Shown here: in pieces, positions 8,628 to 17,071 of the stretch
Layout: each line of letters starts with the position of its first letter
How positions within the stretch are numbered: position 1 is the first letter of the stretch
NCBI GenBank assembly: GCA_003327425.1
Contig: QOQW01000001.1
Coordinates: forward strand, 124,001 to 188,000
Reading direction: 5' to 3'
DNA: 64,000 nt
From: Candidatus Ozemibacter sibiricus
Lineage (GTDB): Bacteria; Muiribacteriota; Ozemobacteria; Ozemobacterales; Ozemobacteraceae
Translations under genes and position numbers: made by a program
The notes under the pieces: generated by a model
The model's database searches: none
Told to the model about the DNA's origin: nothing
What the model saw: the letters and a program-made list of their open reading frames with translations, nothing else

Positions 8628-8661
8628 TAGATAGGGAAAACAGATTAAAAGGGAGGGCATC

Positions 8662-9864
8662 ATGAATACCATTTCGCGCAAGCTGATCGCGGTACTGGTG
8701 ACCTTGGCTTTTATCGGCCAGTTGGCGATGCCGGCGGTGACGTTCGCCCAGGACGCCCAGCGACAACGGGAAGTCATTGCGAAGGCGGTCGCCGAATACC
8801 AGAAGACCTACGACCAGATCATGGCTCTCAAGCCCCTCGAACTGGGGAGCATGGCCGATTTCACCATTCGGGCCATCGACAAGGTCAAAGATACCTGGAG
8901 TGACATCAAGGACTTCTTCTCCCGGAAATCCAAGGAAGAGAAAGCCCGCCGGGACGCCGAAGAACAGTACAATAGCTACAAAGCCCAGATCGACAGAGCC
9001 AATGCGGACATCAAGAAGCTCAAAGCCGATGCCGAGAAGACCATGCGCCTGCTCAAGAGCGGGGCTGTCGATGCGGCTGGCAAGACCGATACCACGAAAA
9101 GCTACCAGCATATCATCGAAACCGGCGGGGCGCTGGGCGTCTATCAGAAAGCCCTGCGCGAAGCAGGTCAGAGCTTGATGGATATCGGTGAGAAACTGAG
9201 CGCGGCCAGCACGGTGCTGGCAACCATCGCCGCGGTGGTGACGGTCATCGCCGTTCCGTTCCCGGCCGTGGCCTGGGCCCCGCCCATCCTGAAGGGGGTC
9301 TCGCTCGCGCTGACGGTCACCTCTGGAGTGGTCAAGACGGCCGGCAACACCCTGCTCACGGCTGCCGAAAAGGCCATCACGGATGACAAGAGTTTCATGC
9401 GGGAAGCGGCGCTCGAAGCTGCCCTCCAGGCGGCTGAAACCGGATCAGGGTTTGTCACCGGTCGACTCGGGACAGTTGGCGGCACCATCGCCGATGCCAC
9501 CATCGGAGGGGTGACGAGCACCATCCGTGACGTCAACCGCTCCGGCGCCACCGGTACCCAAGCTGGGGGGATCGCGGTTCGCAACTTCGCCAACTCCAGC
9601 ATGTCAGCGGTCACGAGCGCCATTTTCGACGGCATGGTCGGACAGGCTTCCCAAAATATGACCAGAGATATTCTTTCCGATCAAAAGGTCGATGCCACGT
9701 TCAGAACCGACAAATCCCGCGAGGACCTCCAGGAGGCTGTGGAGAAAACGTTGAATTGGGTGACCGATCCTGCGAAATCCAGGGTGCAGGATGACCTGAC
9801 GATCCCTGAGGAGGAAGAAAAACCGCAAGCCAAACCCCAGCCCGGCCTCAGCGGCAGCTGGTAA
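8662..9864 (+). CDS. Exported protein of unknown function
   Basis: A 400-aa protein with a Sec signal peptide (residues 1-29, ending PAVTFAQ), then a charged helical region (about 30-125) likely to form a coiled coil. Next is a Gly/Ala-rich hydrophobic segment (about 165-225) that could contain two membrane spans, then a Gly/Thr-rich region (about 250-320) and a charged Pro-rich tail. The pattern of an amphipathic coiled coil followed by a Gly-rich membrane hairpin recalls secreted pore-forming or effector-like proteins, but no known motif is seen. GGGAGG lies before the ATG. It stands 63 bp ahead of the pseudopilin operon and may be co-transcribed with it. Function unknown. Confidence 0.7.
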   Translation: MNTISRKLIAVLVTLAFIGQLAMPAVTFAQDAQRQREVIAKAVAEYQKTYDQIMALKPLELGSMADFTIRAIDKVKDTWSDIKDFFSRKSKEEKARRDAEEQYNSYKAQIDRANADIKKLKADAEKTMRLLKSGAVDAAGKTDTTKSYQHIIETGGALGVYQKALREAGQSLMDIGEKLSAASTVLATIAAVVTVIAVPFPAVAWAPPILKGVSLALTVTSGVVKTAGNTLLTAAEKAITDDKSFMREAALEAALQAAETGSGFVTGRLGTVGGTIADATIGGVTSTIRDVNRSGATGTQAGGIAVRNFANSSMSAVTSAIFDGMVGQASQNMTRDILSDQKVDATFRTDKSREDLQEAVEKTLNWVTDPAKSRVQDDLTIPEEEEKPQAKPQPGLSGSW

Positions 9865-9927
9865 CCAGGGGGTCAGGGGCAGGTCGGTCTCAGGCGGTGC
9901 CTGGGCTACCGATCTAGATGGCCTGTC

Positions 9928-12246
9928 GTGAGTTCCTCCCAGCCGCCCCTGCTCACCACTGCCCTCATCGCATCTGTGCCGCCCTACCTGTCAGCGTGCC
10001 AGACAACCGTCAGGGGGGCCGAGGCTGACCCGCCCCGGCCCCCGATTCTCCCGCCCAAGGAGGGGCCTCCCACCATCAAGTCGGCCAGTCCAAGCCACCG
10101 TCCCGCCCAGGTCGTTGCGCTCCCGCCTCGGCGGGGGTTCGTGCTTTTCATGGTATGCGTGTTCGCCTTCTTGATGATGGTCATGATCATCGGTCTGGCC
10201 ACCCACAAGAGTGGCGAGGTGTTGCAGCTCGGTCGCACCATCGAACAGGAGCGCCTCGTGTTGTTCGCCGAGGCGGGGCTCAACGAGATGCTGGCCGCCG
10301 TCAAAGTGGCGGCGAACGACCGCCGAACGACGTTGGGGCGGGCCTTTTTCGAGTTCTGGAAGACGCCTCCCGGGTTGCCCACCGTGGTTTTCCGGGCTGA
10401 CCTGCCGGCCTCCCAGTTGCCCGTGGCCAATGCCCTGGCGGCAGAGCAACTGGGGGGGCGCGCCGAGATTTCCGGGCAGGTGAAGGTCGTCATCCTTGAC
10501 CGGATTCCTGGGCCGCGCCCCTCCTATACGGGGTATGTCGAGCTGATCAGCCAGGCTCGCTCCCGGGAACTCCCTGAAATCAAGGTCAAAGAACGGCGTG
10601 AGGTGAAGATCGCCGACCTGTCCTACCCCTTCCTCGATAAATACGCCTTGTTCGTCAAAAGCTTCTGCCGCACATTGAACAATCCCAATCGTCGGCTGAT
10701 CATTCAGGGCATTCCTCCCAGCGACCCGAACCTGTACTCCTTCGTCTACCTTGGGAACCGTTCCTACCCCCCCTGCCCTGAGTTCCCGCAGGGAGCGAAA
10801 AGCACCGAGACTCCGCCGGTCCTTCTGGATATCGCCTTCAAGGACGATCATCGCCTGCTGGGTTCGTTCTATCGCCCGGCCCCCTTCCAGATGACCAATC
10901 CTGAGTTCGTCCAGGCCAGCCGCGACAACCTCTTCTACGTGATCCCGCCCGTCCCATTCAATACCATCGCCAACTCGTTTGCCAAGCCTGCTGATTTCGT
11001 ACGCACTCCTGAATTGATTTCCTTCTACCAATCCATTATCAGAGTCAGCCAACCCTATGCCGATGATGAAGGCTCTCTGGGTTATCTGGTCCTCAAGGAC
11101 TATCAGAGGGCCGGAGGCGATCCTGGACGATCCGAGGTGTTCAAATCGCTGGTTACGACGTTGGTGAGCAAATGGCAGTATCAATACGGCTATTCCGATT
11201 TCGATAGCGTCGCGGGCGATAGCGGGCGCACCTTCGTCAGCAAACCGCCCTTCTGCGGCATTCTCGATTATTTTCTCTATTATTCTCAGGCCAATCCCCA
11301 GAAGGTAATCGGGGGAAAGATGCCCCTCTTATTCGGACCCAATCGCGATACCCCTGTCTTCGTCGAGGGGCCGGTTCGCCTGCGGTTCTTCAAGATCGCG
11401 TTCTGCGACGAGGTCAAGCTCACGTTCGATCTCTACGGGAGCAACTCGATGCAACTTCCCTTCCCGACCCTGCCCCTGCGATTCGAAGAGCAGCCGCGAA
11501 CGTTCGCGGGGAAGCCCTGCACCCCCCAGGTCGATGAGCGCACCAAGGTCCTGATGTCAGAAGCCATCGATGTCCTGTCGATCAACCACCTGTTCTTCGG
11601 GGTGGGTCGAACCATGACGCCCAAACCGACCACCGGTCGGGGCCCTATCGAGGGGCATGATGTATTTCCCGCCTTCGACGAATCATTGCGGAGCGTGGCC
11701 CACGTCTATCCGACCGCCGAGGAGTTCGTGCGCGATCGTCTCAAAACCATCCAGGGAGAACGCATGCTGGACCTCGATGGGGTCGCATTGATTCTCTCCT
11801 GCGGGCGGTCGCCGCTCGACCTGACCTCGGTGAGCCGGTATCGGGGCAAAGGACGCATCGTCATTCGCGAGGGCAATTGTATCCTCGGATCCCTGGCCCC
11901 TCTCGATCAGCGCCTCGATTCCCTGGGCATTTCGCTGATGTTCGGCAACTTCCTGGTGCGCGGGGCGGGCGATGACGTGATCATTCATGCCTCTTTGGCG
12001 GCCACGACCTGCTTCAGCGACAATTCCTCTCCCGATCCTTCGGCCGAAAGCGGCCTCCATTGCGGAGGGAAGAACGTCACCATCCATGGCAACCTGGTGG
12101 TCGACAACCTGTTCGAATTGAAATCCTTACCGGAGGGCGGCCGGCTGACGATCGTCCACGACCCGAACCTCTACCTGCCGGAATACCCGGTGAGGGTCAG
12201 TATCGGCGAGGCGAAATCCCTGGTGGCGGTGGACTATGCGCAATGA
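9928..12246 (+). CDS. Large PilX/GspK-like pseudopilin protein (module 1)
   Basis: A 772-aa protein whose N-terminal part resembles PilX/GspK minor pseudopilins: PPRRG70|FVLFM, a hydrophobic helix (71-92), then the family's AEAGLNEML segment. The remainder (about 190-770) is beta-rich, probably exposed, with repeated short Gly turns. The start is GTG at 9928 (another GTG at 9976 is possible); no ATG or GTG lies nearer to the cleavage-like site, so the leader is unusually long (about 54-70 residues) and Pro-rich. It starts an operon of four genes with overlapping ends. A gene of the same size and type occurs at 18543-20855. Role in a type IV pilus or type II secretion pseudopilus tip is inferred. 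Confidence 0.7.
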   Translation: MSSSQPPLLTTALIASVPPYLSACQTTVRGAEADPPRPPILPPKEGPPTIKSASPSHRPAQVVALPPRRGFVLFMVCVFAFLMMVMIIGLATHKSGEVLQLGRTIEQERLVLFAEAGLNEMLAAVKVAANDRRTTLGRAFFEFWKTPPGLPTVVFRADLPASQLPVANALAAEQLGGRAEISGQVKVVILDRIPGPRPSYTGYVELISQARSRELPEIKVKERREVKIADLSYPFLDKYALFVKSFCRTLNNPNRRLIIQGIPPSDPNLYSFVYLGNRSYPPCPEFPQGAKSTETPPVLLDIAFKDDHRLLGSFYRPAPFQMTNPEFVQASRDNLFYVIPPVPFNTIANSFAKPADFVRTPELISFYQSIIRVSQPYADDEGSLGYLVLKDYQRAGGDPGRSEVFKSLVTTLVSKWQYQYGYSDFDSVAGDSGRTFVSKPPFCGILDYFLYYSQANPQKVIGGKMPLLFGPNRDTPVFVEGPVRLRFFKIAFCDEVKLTFDLYGSNSMQLPFPTLPLRFEEQPRTFAGKPCTPQVDERTKVLMSEAIDVLSINHLFFGVGRTMTPKPTTGRGPIEGHDVFPAFDESLRSVAHVYPTAEEFVRDRLKTIQGERMLDLDGVALILSCGRSPLDLTSVSRYRGKGRIVIREGNCILGSLAPLDQRLDSLGISLMFGNFLVRGAGDDVIIHASLAATTCFSDNSSPDPSAESGLHCGGKNVTIHGNLVVDNLFELKSLPEGGRLTIVHDPNLYLPEYPVRVSIGEAKSLVAVDYAQ

Positions 12247-12706
12247 GCGGCGCGCCGGGAATGGACTCCTGATCAGCATCGGCATCGCCTTTCTGGCCTT
12301 GGTCCTGCTCGGCGTCGTGACCTGGCGCCTGGCTCCCCAGCTGCCGCGGAAGGCCACCACCCTCGGGACAGGGCGGTGGAGCGGAGATTCCACCTTCTGG
12401 GTGGCGGCAGGATCATCGGAAGAACCCGGCCCTGGCAATCTGCTGGCCGGTCGGGCACCCCAAGGGCCGCCTCGCCAGCCTTATTCCGTCGACCTGCCAT
12501 GGCATGGCTTGCCGGGCGGAGAGCTGCCGCCTGATTTCCACAAGCTGCCGAAAGATTTTTTCCAGGCCCAATCCACCAATGAATTCCGTCGGGCGGCCGG
12601 GGTCATGGAAGATCTGTCGCGGGCCCTGGCCGAGGCGACGGCGCCTGGGGCCACCGAGTCCTCGGGGGTGGCGGGCCCTCCCCCGCCCAGGAGGACTGGC
12701 CTGTGA
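12236..12706 (+). CDS. Small membrane-anchored protein in pseudopilin operon
   Basis: 156 aa with one N-terminal membrane segment (about 10-30, GLLISIGIAFLALVLLGVV) after a basic start (MRNERRAGNG), and a Pro/Gly-rich soluble part. The position and the N-terminus suggest a pilin-like anchor, but the conserved Glu at mature position 5 is missing. It overlaps the upstream gene by 11 bp and the downstream one by 4 bp (GTGA), which supports a real, coupled gene. It has no counterpart in the second pseudopilin operon. No family recognised. Confidence 0.6.
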   Translation: MRNERRAGNGLLISIGIAFLALVLLGVVTWRLAPQLPRKATTLGTGRWSGDSTFWVAAGSSEEPGPGNLLAGRAPQGPPRQPYSVDLPWHGLPGGELPPDFHKLPKDFFQAQSTNEFRRAAGVMEDLSRALAEATAPGATESSGVAGPPPPRRTGL

Positions 12707-13239
12707 ATCAGTCACGTCGCCGGCAGGGCTTTTCCTTCGTGGAGATCATCGTGGGATTCGCCATCGCCGTCGTGTTTTTCTCCGGCCTGCTCTTCTTCGC
12801 AACGTCGACGCGGTCGGAAACCAGCAAGGCTGAGCGCTACCTGCGAGCCCTGCAGATCGCCCAGGAGACGATCGAATTGGTGCAGGCCACTCCTTTCGAA
12901 AAAGTGGTCGGTGGGCAGTTGCAGATCTTCGAAGGATCTCTCGTTGACCCGCAGACCGGGCGTTCGGCCGTCCTGCCCGTCCATCCCGATGCTCCCTGGC
13001 AACCGGCGACCCGTGGTTATTCCGATCAGTACACCAAGGCGTATTTCTACCGGCGGGTACGGGTCGATCCGGTCGATCCGGCCCTGCCCAACGCTCGTTT
13101 CCTGCGCAAGGTGACGGTCGAGGTCTTCTGGAACGAGAACAAAGTGCCCGCTCACATCGAGGCGGTGGGCGGCATCCCTGACCGGATGCGCAAACTCGTC
13201 CTGACCACGACCATTTTCGATGAACGGGAGTGGTACTGA
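12703..13239 (+). CDS. Type IV prepilin-like protein, PilV-like (module 1)
   Basis: 178-aa prepilin with a class III leader MNQSRRRQG9|F10SFVE, Glu at mature +5, and the usual hydrophobic helix (IIVGFAIAVVFFSGLLFF). After the helix comes AERYLRALQIAQETIELVQ, the pattern of PilV/GspI-type minor pilins, and a beta-rich globular domain. The start codon is GTG within the GTGA overlap with the preceding stop, so translation is coupled. It should be processed by PilD-type prepilin peptidase, which is not in the window. Confidence 0.85.
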   Translation: MNQSRRRQGFSFVEIIVGFAIAVVFFSGLLFFATSTRSETSKAERYLRALQIAQETIELVQATPFEKVVGGQLQIFEGSLVDPQTGRSAVLPVHPDAPWQPATRGYSDQYTKAYFYRRVRVDPVDPALPNARFLRKVTVEVFWNENKVPAHIEAVGGIPDRMRKLVLTTTIFDEREWY

Positions 13240-13240
13240 C

Positions 13241-13954
13241 ATGCCGTTGGTCTGGCGTGGTGCAGCCAATGCCGATTCCGGCTCGCGGGGGCGACCTGGG
13301 GCGCGGCCTCACCGGGGGTTCACGCTGGTCGAAGCAGTCATCGGCATGATGCTGGCGGCGACCTTGCTGGCCATCTGCTATCGGATCTTCACCCACATCA
13401 ACCGCCAGCGGGCCTTGGGCTCGGTCGACCTCCAGGAACTGCAAGGGGCGCGATTCGCCATCAACCATCTGCGCCGTGATTTCCGCTCGGCCGTGCCCCG
13501 CATCGCCAGAACGGCCTCCCTGGCGCAGAAAGAGCGGGCGGTCCGGAATCCCGCGGTCGAGGCCCGATCCTACAACCGCTCGCCAGATGTCGTTCCGATC
13601 GTCGTCGCCGAGGGCGAGATCCATTTCTTCCGGCAGGTGTTCGATACTCCGGAAACCACCGCCTCGCCGATCCTCGAAGAGGTCAACTACCGCATCGACC
13701 CGACTCGGAAATGCCTGGTCCGGACCAGTGCCGGGAAGGAACAGGTCTTTCCGACCATCCGCGGAGCCCGGTTCGAGCTCTATGGCCATCCTCTGGCGGC
13801 AGAGATTCCCATGCTCCTGGTGACGCTGGTGATCGAAGCGACCAACAAAGAAGGGGCGGGCACCACCGAGATGCTCGAAATGACCACCACCATTTCCAGC
13901 ACGGTGGCGGCCCAGAACATCAACCAACCGTCCTGGCATCGGGTCTATTACTGA
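13241..13954 (+). CDS. Type IV prepilin-like protein, PilW-like (module 1)
   Basis: 237-aa prepilin with leader ending RPHRG|FTLVE (cleavage after Gly26), Glu at +5 and a hydrophobic helix (AVIGMMLAATLLAICYRIF). The stretch ARFAINHLRRDFRSAVPRI is typical of PilW/GspJ-type minor pilins. I chose the ATG at 13241, 10 nt after GGGAG; an in-frame ATG at 13220 lacks a ribosome site. The last 7 bp overlap the end of the convergent gene at 13948. It is the last gene of the operon. Compare the matching gene at 20852-21514, which shares the YRIF-S/T helix end. Confidence 0.85.
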   Translation: MPLVWRGAANADSGSRGRPGARPHRGFTLVEAVIGMMLAATLLAICYRIFTHINRQRALGSVDLQELQGARFAINHLRRDFRSAVPRIARTASLAQKERAVRNPAVEARSYNRSPDVVPIVVAEGEIHFFRQVFDTPETTASPILEEVNYRIDPTRKCLVRTSAGKEQVFPTIRGARFELYGHPLAAEIPMLLVTLVIEATNKEGAGTTEMLEMTTTISSTVAAQNINQPSWHRVYY

Positions 13955-15843
13955 GTTGCGGAGCGGTCTGGCGCGGATCCGGGGTCCACTTTGTAGAGGC
14001 GGAAGGGGGTCGACGCCGCGCGTTCCAGCGGCACTGGATGCAGCCAGGAGGGGATCTCCCCGCGATTCAAGCGGTCGGGCAGGCTGCCCGCCGGCGGCCG
14101 GCCGATCCCTGGCAGGATGACATCGGGATCGTCGAGAAGATAGAGGAAAAGATCGGCCCCCCGTTCCCGGAACACCTTCCGGATGGCCTCGTCATCGGTG
14201 GAGCCGAAGACGGTCACCGTATCGGCCAGGCCGCGCTCGTTCCGATGGATGGGGGTGCCGACCACGCCATGGCGGGTCCGGCAGACGATCTGCGGCCCGT
14301 AGTTCAGCCAGGCCACCACGATGGTCGGGCTGGCGACGATGGCAGGATCGTTCAGATCCTCGCAGACCGCCTTGACCCACCCAGGGTCGAAGGCCGGCGG
14401 AGCGCTGCCTGTCTGGGAGGAGGGGGCGACGATGGTGACCAGGGCGGCCCCTACATAGGGCCCGAGCGTCAGAGCGAACACCGCCAGGCAGGTGCCCGCG
14501 GCTCGGGCGAGAGGCCAGCGCCAGGCTTGCGCACGGGTCAGGAACCAATCCAGGGCGGGACCCGCCGCATACGGCAGGAAAAATTCGATCAGCACCGCCA
14601 TGCGGATATGGGAGACCAGGGCGATGACGAGGACTGGCAGGGGGAGCACCAGAAAAAGCAGGCGCGCGCGGGGAAGGCTGGGCCATTCCGACCAGAGATA
14701 GGCCAGAATGATCGGGATGCCGGCGAGAAACGGGCCGGCCAAGAGGACGAAAAACGGCAGCGTCTTCCAGGTGAAGGGCCAGAGCGGACGCATGTCCATG
14801 AACAGGTTCATCAATTGCGCCATTTGCGGCCCCAAGGTGGCATAGGGACCTCGGATGAACGGCGGGAACGGCACCCAGACGGCCAGGAGCCCGCCCAGCA
14901 CCCCGGCGGCGAGGACCAGGGTCCGCCTGGTGCCGTGGGGAGGCCAGCGGTCTTCCCAGAAGGCGAGCCAGCTCCAGAACAGGGCCGAGATGGCGCCGAC
15001 CCAGACATGGACGATGGAAAAGCGGTCATACTGCACTTCCAGCCAATTCCCTGGCGGTCGTTCCAGGACCAGGGCGACCAGGAGGCCCGCCAGCAGCCAC
15101 CATCCCGCGGCGCGCATGCCGCGCCCGGCCTGGACGACGCCCGCCCACCACCCGATGGCCAGCAGGGTTTGCAGAAGGTAGAGCATGACCGAGCATTCCA
15201 TGCTGACCCACAGCCCCAGGGCTCCCCCGAGCCCGAACCACCTGGGACAGGGAAGCAGAGGATCTGGATGGCTCGTCGCCAGGCCTTCCTGGGCTTCCCG
15301 TTCCCGGAGCATGCTCAAGGCTCCGCCCATCAGCAGCAGATGCGACAGATGGATCAGGCCGTGATGGTCGGCTCGTCCGAGCGACATCTGTTCGCCGATG
15401 GCATCTCCCCACAGGAAGACCAGAAGGGCCAGCCAGCGCGCTCGCGGAGCCATCCAGCCGCGGGTGGTGTGGAAGAACAGCGCCAGCAGTCCGACATGCA
15501 TGAGGGGCGAGATCAGGATGCCGGCCCACCAGAAGGCCGTCTCGGCTGGCAAGAACAGCCCCAACAGGGCCTGGAAGCCGATCAGAATGACGTCCATGAG
15601 CCGGGTCCAATAGCTCCGGTCGCCATGGGGGGCGTTATAGCGGGGCAGGCGATCGTCGAACCAATCCCTTGTTTCCCAGAGGTGTTGAATGCGATAGAGC
15701 CGGTGGTAGCCATCCGCATCGGCGAGGGCGCCCTCGAGAACCCTCTTGGGGGCTAGATGCCACAAGAGGAACAAAAAACTGAATACCACCAGCACGGGAA
15801 GAACAACCCGTTCGGCAGAGGACAATTCGCGATGGGCCGACAT
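13948..15843 (-). CDS. GT-C membrane glycosyltransferase, STT3/oligosaccharyltransferase-like
   Basis: 631-aa polytopic membrane protein with about 11-13 hydrophobic spans and a C-terminal soluble domain (about 470-631). Two loops carry the acidic motifs expected of GT-C enzymes: ADADGYHRLYRIQHLWE after the first span and GRADHHGLIHL later, which resemble the D-x-D-like and DHH-type metal loops of STT3/AglB/PglB. The classic WWD-Y-G motif is not evident. It probably moves a lipid-linked sugar to a protein or glycan outside the inner membrane. Two more glycosyltransferases follow or face it. The assignment to GT-C is good; oligosaccharyltransferase activity is a guess. Confidence 0.65.
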   Translation of the reverse strand: MSAHRELSSAERVVLPVLVVFSFLFLLWHLAPKRVLEGALADADGYHRLYRIQHLWETRDWFDDRLPRYNAPHGDRSYWTRLMDVILIGFQALLGLFLPAETAFWWAGILISPLMHVGLLALFFHTTRGWMAPRARWLALLVFLWGDAIGEQMSLGRADHHGLIHLSHLLLMGGALSMLREREAQEGLATSHPDPLLPCPRWFGLGGALGLWVSMECSVMLYLLQTLLAIGWWAGVVQAGRGMRAAGWWLLAGLLVALVLERPPGNWLEVQYDRFSIVHVWVGAISALFWSWLAFWEDRWPPHGTRRTLVLAAGVLGGLLAVWVPFPPFIRGPYATLGPQMAQLMNLFMDMRPLWPFTWKTLPFFVLLAGPFLAGIPIILAYLWSEWPSLPRARLLFLVLPLPVLVIALVSHIRMAVLIEFFLPYAAGPALDWFLTRAQAWRWPLARAAGTCLAVFALTLGPYVGAALVTIVAPSSQTGSAPPAFDPGWVKAVCEDLNDPAIVASPTIVVAWLNYGPQIVCRTRHGVVGTPIHRNERGLADTVTVFGSTDDEAIRKVFRERGADLFLYLLDDPDVILPGIGRPPAGSLPDRLNRGEIPSWLHPVPLERAASTPFRLYKVDPGSAPDRSATQ

Positions 15844-15892
15844 CTCGGGCTCTTTCTTGGGCGTCAGGGGAAATAGACGTTGTGGTGGGGGG

Positions 15893-16930
15893 TCATGGGG
15901 GTGAGGAGAGGTGGTTTTGCGGGGCTTCAGAGTGGGAGCGAACGCCGGCCGCCTGAGCCGGAAAGGGCGGTGACAGGGGCGGCGCCTGACCAGCCACCTC
16001 GTCGATGATGAACAGAGGGCGGTGTTTGACTTCGGCGTAGATCCTGCCCACGTATTCTCCGAGAATGCCGAACATCAATAGGTTGACCGATCCGAAAATG
16101 ATGGTGGCCAGAATCAATGAGGGCCACCCCCGGACCATCGGTTCGTGGAAATAGAATTGCAAGATGAGGTTGTAGGCGAGATACCCGAGAAAGGGAATGG
16201 TGCAGAGAATGGCCAGAACATAGGCCACCCGCAGCGGGACGAAGGACAGGGAGATGATGGCGTCGGCCGCCAGCCGGAGCATCTTCCACAGGGGGTATTT
16301 GGTTTCGCCGGCTGCTCTCGGTTCCCGATCATACTCGACGATGCCGCGGTGGAACCCCAGCCAGCCGACCAGGCCCCGCACATAGCGGTGGGTCTCAGGA
16401 AACTGGCGCAGGGCGTCCACTGCCTGCCGGTCGAGCAAGCGGAAGTCGCCCACCCCTTCCGGAGCATCCGATTCGGCGATGCGATGCAGCAATTGATAGA
16501 AAAGCCGGGCGGTCAGCAGTTTGAACCAGGTCTCTCCTTCCCGCTTGCGCCGCGCCGCCAGAACGACCTTGTGGCCGGCTTCCCAGGAGCGTACCAGGTC
16601 GAGAATGACTTCGGGAGGATCTTGGAGGTCGGCATCGATGGTCACCAGGGCGTCGCCGGGGACGAGTTCGTAGCCGCAGGAGATGGCCGCCTGATGGCCG
16701 AAGTTGCGGGACAGGCGAATGCCCCGATAGCGAGGATCATGTCGCGCTTGGGCGGTGATCAGCTCCCATGACCGATCGCGGCTGCCGTCGTCGATCAGGA
16801 ACACGTTCCCATCATAGGTGGGGGCCAGGCGATCGAGAACGTCCGTCAGCCGGCGGAAGAGCGTCGGCAGAACGGCCTCTTCATTGTGGACCGGCACGAT
16901 CACAGAAATGGTTTTCCGGGCCATTGGCAT
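15893..16930 (-). CDS. Polyprenyl-phosphate glycosyltransferase (GT2, GtrB/ArnC type)
   Basis: About 345 aa. The N-terminal GT-A domain has VIVPVHNEEAVLP, the nucleotide loop LIDDGSRDRS, and the metal motif IDADLQDPPE. RNFGHQAAISCGY is a hallmark of dolichol/undecaprenyl-phosphate sugar transferases. Two C-terminal transmembrane helices (about 220-245 and 255-290) match the GtrB architecture. It would load a sugar onto undecaprenyl-phosphate on the cytoplasmic side, supplying GT-C enzymes. AAGGAG lies 4 nt before ATG 16930 and 10 nt before ATG 16924, so either start is possible. It is 50 bp upstream of the STT3-like gene on the same strand, consistent with donor synthesis for that enzyme. Confidence 0.85.
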   Translation of the reverse strand: MPMARKTISVIVPVHNEEAVLPTLFRRLTDVLDRLAPTYDGNVFLIDDGSRDRSWELITAQARHDPRYRGIRLSRNFGHQAAISCGYELVPGDALVTIDADLQDPPEVILDLVRSWEAGHKVVLAARRKREGETWFKLLTARLFYQLLHRIAESDAPEGVGDFRLLDRQAVDALRQFPETHRYVRGLVGWLGFHRGIVEYDREPRAAGETKYPLWKMLRLAADAIISLSFVPLRVAYVLAILCTIPFLGYLAYNLILQFYFHEPMVRGWPSLILATIIFGSVNLLMFGILGEYVGRIYAEVKHRPLFIIDEVAGQAPPLSPPFPAQAAGVRSHSEAPQNHLSSPP

Positions 16931-17036
16931 GGGGCTCCTTGCTGGATCGCCTGATGATACCATGGGCGGCCATTAGATAAGAAAACCGTCGGTTGGGGCG
17001 GGGTCGGTCCGTTCGACCTTGCCGCCCTTGCCGCGC

Positions 17037-17065
17037 TTGACAGGCCGGTGGCCGGCTCTTACACT
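17037..17065 (+). promoter_or_regulatory. Promoter giving a probable leaderless mRNA for the GT87 gene
   Basis: TTGACA (17037-17042), 17-bp spacer, TACACT (17060-17065). Only 6 nt separate the -10 box from ATG 17072, so the expected transcription start is the A of the start codon. No Shine-Dalgarno site precedes that ATG. Confidence 0.65.
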
Positions 17066-17071
17066 GCCCGC

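Noticed and set aside
13711-15756. 681-codon plus-strand frame across the STT3-like gene
   Set aside because: Product is Gln/Gly/Arg/Pro-rich low-complexity sequence, while the minus strand gives a convincing polytopic membrane protein.
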